From Chloroflexota bacterium (lineage in GTDB: Bacteria > Chloroflexota > UBA6077), in the NCBI GenBank assembly GCA_021788565.1, contig JAJYKO010000161.1, positions 1 through 8,885 on the forward strand: a DNA stretch of 8,885 nucleotides, given 5' to 3'. A program made the translations under genes and the position numbers. The notes under the pieces are model-generated. The model saw nothing but the letters and a program-made list of their open reading frames with translations, had not been told where the DNA came from and searched no databases. This document shows, piece after piece, positions 6,030 through 8,885 of the stretch (the first letter of the stretch is position 1; every line of letters starts with the position of its first letter).

Positions 6030-6096
6030 CGGTGGGCAGGGTGAGGGAGTCTCCTGATTCCTGTCCCCCGACCTCCGACACCTACACGAGGGTAGT
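6030..6096 (+). other. 67-bp spacer between prfB and hisH, weak imperfect hairpin
   Basis: GGGCAGG (6034-6040) can pair with CCTGTCCC (6060-6067) with one bulged T. No T-run follows, so it is not a convincing intrinsic terminator and the his genes may be read through from prfB. No promoter or his leader peptide was recognised. Confidence 0.3.
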
Positions 6097-6726
6097 TTGA
6101 TTGCGATAGTTGACTACGGGGCGGGGAACCTGCGCAGCGTCGAGAAGACGCTGGAGAAGCTGGGGCACGCCGTGACACTCACAAGCGAGCCCGAGGTGGT
6201 GCTCTCCGCGGATGGGGTGATCCTCCCCGGGGTAGGCTCTGCCCGTGGCATCATGGGAGGCCTGCGGAGCCTGAAGCTGGTGGATCCGATTCGGGAGGTT
6301 ATCCGACGCGGCACCCCCTTCCTCGGCATCTGCATGGGCCTCCAGGTGCTCCTGACGGTGAGCGACGAGGGCGATGAACCCTGCCTGGACGTGGTCCCAG
6401 GTCGTGTGCGGCGGCTGCCCGACGGACTCAAGGTCCCGCACATGGGCTGGAACAACGTGCGGCAGGTGGTCCGCCATCCCCTCTGGGAAGGCATTCCCGA
6501 TCTCACCTACTTCTACTTCGTGCACTCCTACTACGTCGATCCGGAAGACCGATCGGTCGTGATAGGAGAAGCTGAGTACGGATTGCCGTTCGCGACAGCG
6601 ATCGGGGTCGGCAACCTGATGGGGACTCAGTTCCATCCAGAGAAGAGCGGAGCGATGGGTCTCCGTATCTACGACAACTTCGCCAGGTTGGTGAAAGATG
6701 GAATTCCAGGTTATACCAGCCGTTGA
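6097..6726 (+). CDS. hisH: Imidazole glycerol phosphate synthase, glutaminase subunit HisH
   Basis: Glutamine amidotransferase subunit that releases ammonia from glutamine and channels it to HisF in step five of histidine synthesis. 209 aa, normal length. Seen: the class I GATase core with GICMGLQ carrying the nucleophile Cys79, the PGVGS loop (44-48), the oxyanion-strand segment PHMGWNN (114-120), and the catalytic His180 and Glu182 in TQFHPEKSG. The start is TTG with GAGG 5 nt upstream; it places the first strand (IAIVDYGAGN) exactly at the N-terminus, as in the family. The last 29 bp overlap hisA in another frame. Other his genes (hisG, D, B, I, C) are not in the window. Confidence 0.96.
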   Translation: MIAIVDYGAGNLRSVEKTLEKLGHAVTLTSEPEVVLSADGVILPGVGSARGIMGGLRSLKLVDPIREVIRRGTPFLGICMGLQVLLTVSDEGDEPCLDVVPGRVRRLPDGLKVPHMGWNNVRQVVRHPLWEGIPDLTYFYFVHSYYVDPEDRSVVIGEAEYGLPFATAIGVGNLMGTQFHPEKSGAMGLRIYDNFARLVKDGIPGYTSR

Positions 6727-7420
6727 CATCCGAGGAGGCCGCTGTGTGCGCCTCTTCCAGGGGCAGTACGACCAGGAGACCGTATTCTCCGAGGATCCTG
6801 TGGCGGTGGCACAGCAGTGGCAGGCAGAAGGCGCGCACCGGCTCCACGTGGTGGACCTCGATGGAGCGCTGGTTGGCTCCCCACAGAATCTGGAGATCGT
6901 GCGCCGGACGGTCGAGGCTCTCGAGATTCCCGTTGCCTTCGGCGGAGGGCTCCGTGACCTCCAGGCAGTAGGGAAGGCACTCGAAGCGGGCATCGACAGG
7001 GTAATCCTGGGCAGTGCGGCGATTGAGACCCCCGCCCTGGTGAGACAGGCTTGTGCCCTGTACGGCAACCGAGTGGCCGTGGCGCTGGACGCGCGGGACG
7101 GCATAGTCATGATCCATGGCTGGACAGAGGCATCGGGTGAACCCGCCCTCGACGTTGCTGCCCGCATGGTGGACATGGGAGTCGCGACGCTCGTCTACAC
7201 CGATATCTCGAGGGATGGTACTCTCACCGAGCCGAACTTCGACGCGGTCTCGCAGTTCGTGTCGTCGGTCGGGGTTCCCGTGATCGCTTCGGGCGGCATA
7301 TCCCGTGCCGAACACCTCGTTCGGCTGCGCAATCTCGGGGCGGATGGCGCCGTGGTGGGGCGGGCGCTGTACACCGGGGCCATCAAGCTGGCGGATCTCC
7401 GGAGTCTGGGGCTACTGTAG
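6698..7420 (+). CDS. hisA: ProFAR isomerase HisA (phosphoribosyl-formimino-AICAR-P isomerase)
   Basis: Amadori isomerase that turns ProFAR into PRFAR, the substrate of HisH-HisF. 240 aa, a (beta/alpha)8 barrel of normal length. Seen: [17 protein letters not shown] (6-22) with the general base Asp10, VVDLDGA (51-57), AFGGGLR (80-86), ALDARDG with the general acid Asp131, the TDISRDGT loop (168-175) and ASGGIS near the C-terminus (phosphate-binding glycines). The mix of residues fits HisA rather than the bifunctional PriA or TrpF, but dual use cannot be excluded by eye. It starts at ATG within the hisH 3' end (29-bp overlap) and ends 7 nt before hisF, so translational coupling across the three genes is likely. 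Confidence 0.96.
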   Translation: MEFQVIPAVDIRGGRCVRLFQGQYDQETVFSEDPVAVAQQWQAEGAHRLHVVDLDGALVGSPQNLEIVRRTVEALEIPVAFGGGLRDLQAVGKALEAGIDRVILGSAAIETPALVRQACALYGNRVAVALDARDGIVMIHGWTEASGEPALDVAARMVDMGVATLVYTDISRDGTLTEPNFDAVSQFVSSVGVPVIASGGISRAEHLVRLRNLGADGAVVGRALYTGAIKLADLRSLGLL

Positions 7421-7427
7421 GTCAAAC

Positions 7428-8198
7428 ATGCTTACGAAACGGATAATCCCCTGCTTCGACGTGGATCGAGGTAGGGTCGTAAAGGGAGTCAACTTCGTCA
7501 ACCTGCGCGATGCCGGCGACCCCGTGGAGCTCGCGGCGCGCTACGAGCAGGAGGGCGCCGACGAGGTGGTGTTCCTGGATATCACCGCATCCAGCGATGG
7601 CCGCGACACCATGGTCGAGGTCGTGCGAAAGACCGCGGAGACCGTGTTCATCCCCCTGACTGTGGGAGGTGGGATCAGGACCGTGGACGACGCCAGGCGA
7701 TTGCTAAAGGCGGGCGCGGACAAGATTTCCGTGAACACGGCCGCGGTGAAGAATCCTGACCTGATCAGCGAGGGAGCCGAACTGTTCGGTTCGCAGTGCA
7801 TGGTAGTGTCTATAGACGCCAGGCGGAGGGCAGCCTCCCAGGACTCTCTCGAGTGGGAGGTGTACGTCTACGGCGGTAGGACTCCCACGGGACTCGACGC
7901 CCTGGAGTGGGCGCGGAAGGTCGTGGAGATGGGCGCGGGGGAGATCCTGCTTACCAGCATGGACCGCGACGGCACCCAGGACGGCTACGACCTGGAACTG
8001 ACGGCGGCAATCTCCGAAGCTGTGACTGTACCCGTGATCGCCTCGGGCGGCGCCGGGGAGCTGCGCCACCTGTACGACGCTCTGGCACTGGGGCAAGCAG
8101 ACGCTGTACTCGCCGCGTCGATCTTCCACTACGGGACCTACTCCATCGGCGAGGTCAAGCGGTACCTGGCCGAGCGCGGTCTGCCGATGCGCCTGTAG
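7428..8198 (+). CDS. hisF: Imidazole glycerol phosphate synthase, cyclase subunit HisF
   Basis: Cyclase subunit that uses ammonia from HisH to split PRFAR into imidazole glycerol phosphate and AICAR, the latter feeding purine synthesis. 256 aa, the usual size. Seen: [17 protein letters not shown] (4-20) with catalytic Asp11, VGGGIR (79-84), KISVNTAAV (99-107), SIDARR with catalytic Asp130, TSMDRDGT (176-183) and ASGGAG (205-210). ATG at 7428 is chosen because it puts the first barrel strand at the N-terminus; the open frame upstream is hisA read out of frame. HisA and HisF are homologous barrels, and having them adjacent with hisH is the common bacterial order. No clear terminator follows. 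Confidence 0.97.
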   Translation: MLTKRIIPCFDVDRGRVVKGVNFVNLRDAGDPVELAARYEQEGADEVVFLDITASSDGRDTMVEVVRKTAETVFIPLTVGGGIRTVDDARRLLKAGADKISVNTAAVKNPDLISEGAELFGSQCMVVSIDARRRAASQDSLEWEVYVYGGRTPTGLDALEWARKVVEMGAGEILLTSMDRDGTQDGYDLELTAAISEAVTVPVIASGGAGELRHLYDALALGQADAVLAASIFHYGTYSIGEVKRYLAERGLPMRL

Positions 8199-8208
8199 CC
8201 GTAGTAGT

Positions 8209-8247
8209 GGCCGCGTTCAACTGGAGCCTGAAGAACCCCCTGCGGCC
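8209..8247. other. Convergent junction hisF / DUF1385 with weak inverted repeat
   Basis: Only 18 bp separate the hisF stop from the stop of the opposing gene. GGCCGC (8209-8214) and GCGGCC (8242-8247) could pair across a 27-nt loop, but no T-run follows on either strand. I see no convincing terminator, so overlapping 3' transcripts are likely. Confidence 0.25.
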
Positions 8248-8885
8248 GCGGCAACTGGCACCTTCACCCGCTCGACCTCTTCCAACTCGTCCAGCCTGAT
8301 GGCCTCCCGCAGCGCCACCATGCCTACCTCCAGCATCGACTCGTCGGGCTCACGGGTCGTCAGACGCTGCAAGGCCAGCCCGGGGGCCGCTAGCCAGCGG
8401 ACCACCTGGTTGGAGTAGTGCGACGCGGTGAACTTGAGGAACTCGTATGCGATCCCGGCGATCACCGGCACCAGGACCACTCTGGATACGATGCGCAGCG
8501 CCATGGGCGGGCGCCCAAGCAAGGCGAACACCACGATAGAGATCACCATGATCACCAGCAGGAAGCTGGTACCGCACCTCGGGTGGGCCGTCGTGAAGGG
8601 CACAGCCTTCGGCGCCTCCAGAGGCTCTCCCGCCTCGTAGGTGTTGATGCACTTGTGCTCGGCGCCATGATAGGCAAAGACTCGCCTGATGTCCGGCATC
8701 CTGCCTATACCCCAGATGTAGGCAAGGAACACGGTCAGCCGGATCACACCTTCGATGACGTTGCTGACGAATGACGACGCGATGAACTGATCCAGCCAGC
8801 CGATAACCAGCAGAGGCCCCACGAAGAAGATCGCGATAGCCGCGAGAATGGCAATCGCCACGGTGCCCCACATCATCGGCTTGCT
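8217..8885 (-). CDS. DUF1385 (YqhQ-like) integral membrane protein, 5' end cut off
   Basis: Membrane protein of the DUF1385 family, biochemical function unknown. 222 C-terminal residues are visible. The frame is open through the right edge, and family members are usually about 300 aa with an N-terminal GGQAVIEGVMMRG-type region, so the true start is beyond 8885 and the ATGs at 8871-8876 are probably internal. Seen: about four hydrophobic segments (numbering from the ATG at 8876: 5-28, 38-58, 104-121, 126-148), the family signature PDIRRVFAYHGAEHKCINTY (61-80) and HPRCGTSFLL (98-107). The C-terminus ends in a low-complexity Ala/Gly/Ser tail. It is convergent with hisF and not part of the his operon. 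In other bacteria the family often lies near the release-factor gene prfA; whether that holds here is off the window. Confidence 0.9.
   Translation of the reverse strand, partial: SKPMMWGTVAIAILAAIAIFFVGPLLVIGWLDQFIASSFVSNVIEGVIRLTVFLAYIWGIGRMPDIRRVFAYHGAEHKCINTYEAGEPLEAPKAVPFTTAHPRCGTSFLLVIMVISIVVFALLGRPPMALRIVSRVVLVPVIAGIAYEFLKFTASHYSNQVVRWLAAPGLALQRLTTREPDESMLEVGMVALREAIRLDELEEVERVKVPVAAAAGGSSGSS

Noticed and set aside
7305..7427. In-frame upstream extension of hisF by 41 codons
   Set aside because: It is hisA read in another frame; HisF proteins begin at the KRIIPCFD strand, matching ATG 7428.
8614..8626. Exact 13-bp copy of GCCTCCAGAGGCT, the core of the palindrome at 4177-4189
   Set aside because: It lies in coding sequence for the conserved GEPLEAP stretch of the DUF1385 protein, so coincidence through codon constraint is the simplest reading. 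It does warn that the palindrome may not be rare in this genome.

Overview
The window is an ordinary-looking, GC-rich stretch of bacterial chromosome with eight genes, most of them tightly packed, and no mobile element, CRISPR array, rRNA or tRNA that I can see. The host cannot be fixed from sequence alone. A bacterial-type myo-inositol-phosphate synthase followed by PIM-type acyltransferases and a PimA-like glycosyltransferase points to Actinobacteria or Chloroflexota. The style of the his and DUF1385 proteins and the frequent TTG/GTG starts make me lean to Chloroflexota (Thermomicrobia/Dehalococcoidia-like), with low to moderate confidence.

Left half (1-3888, minus strand): an inositol-lipid operon read right to left. 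It runs ino1 (myo-inositol-3-phosphate synthase), an HtrB/PatA-superfamily acyltransferase joined to it by an ATGA overlap, a second paralogous acyltransferase after an 82-bp gap, and a GT4 glycosyltransferase (PimA-like) whose TTG start directly abuts the preceding stop and which runs off the left edge. The expected product is an acylated glycosyl-phosphoinositol membrane lipid. The PI synthase (CDP-alcohol phosphatidyltransferase) that should link the steps is not in the window.

Centre (3889-4236): a 348-bp divergent regulatory region. A perfect -35 (TTGACA) faces left toward ino1 and a perfect -10 (TATAAT) faces right toward nfi, with the two -35 elements abutting. Each promoter spacer carries a 14-bp inverted repeat. 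The predicted ino1 leader is about 270 nt and rich in short hairpins.

Right half (4237-8198, plus strand): nfi (endonuclease V), overlapping prfB (release factor 2 with an intact +1 programmed frameshift), then after a 67-bp gap hisH-hisA-hisF, the central histidine pathway enzymes. Converging on them from the right edge is a truncated DUF1385 (YqhQ-like) membrane protein gene.

The points most worth a second look are an acyltransferase whose HX4D motif has lost its acidic residue (HX4A), an endonuclease V with Glu in place of a catalytic Asp, the paired palindromes in the divergent promoters, and the long structured ino1 leader. I did not find evidence of a wholly new system.
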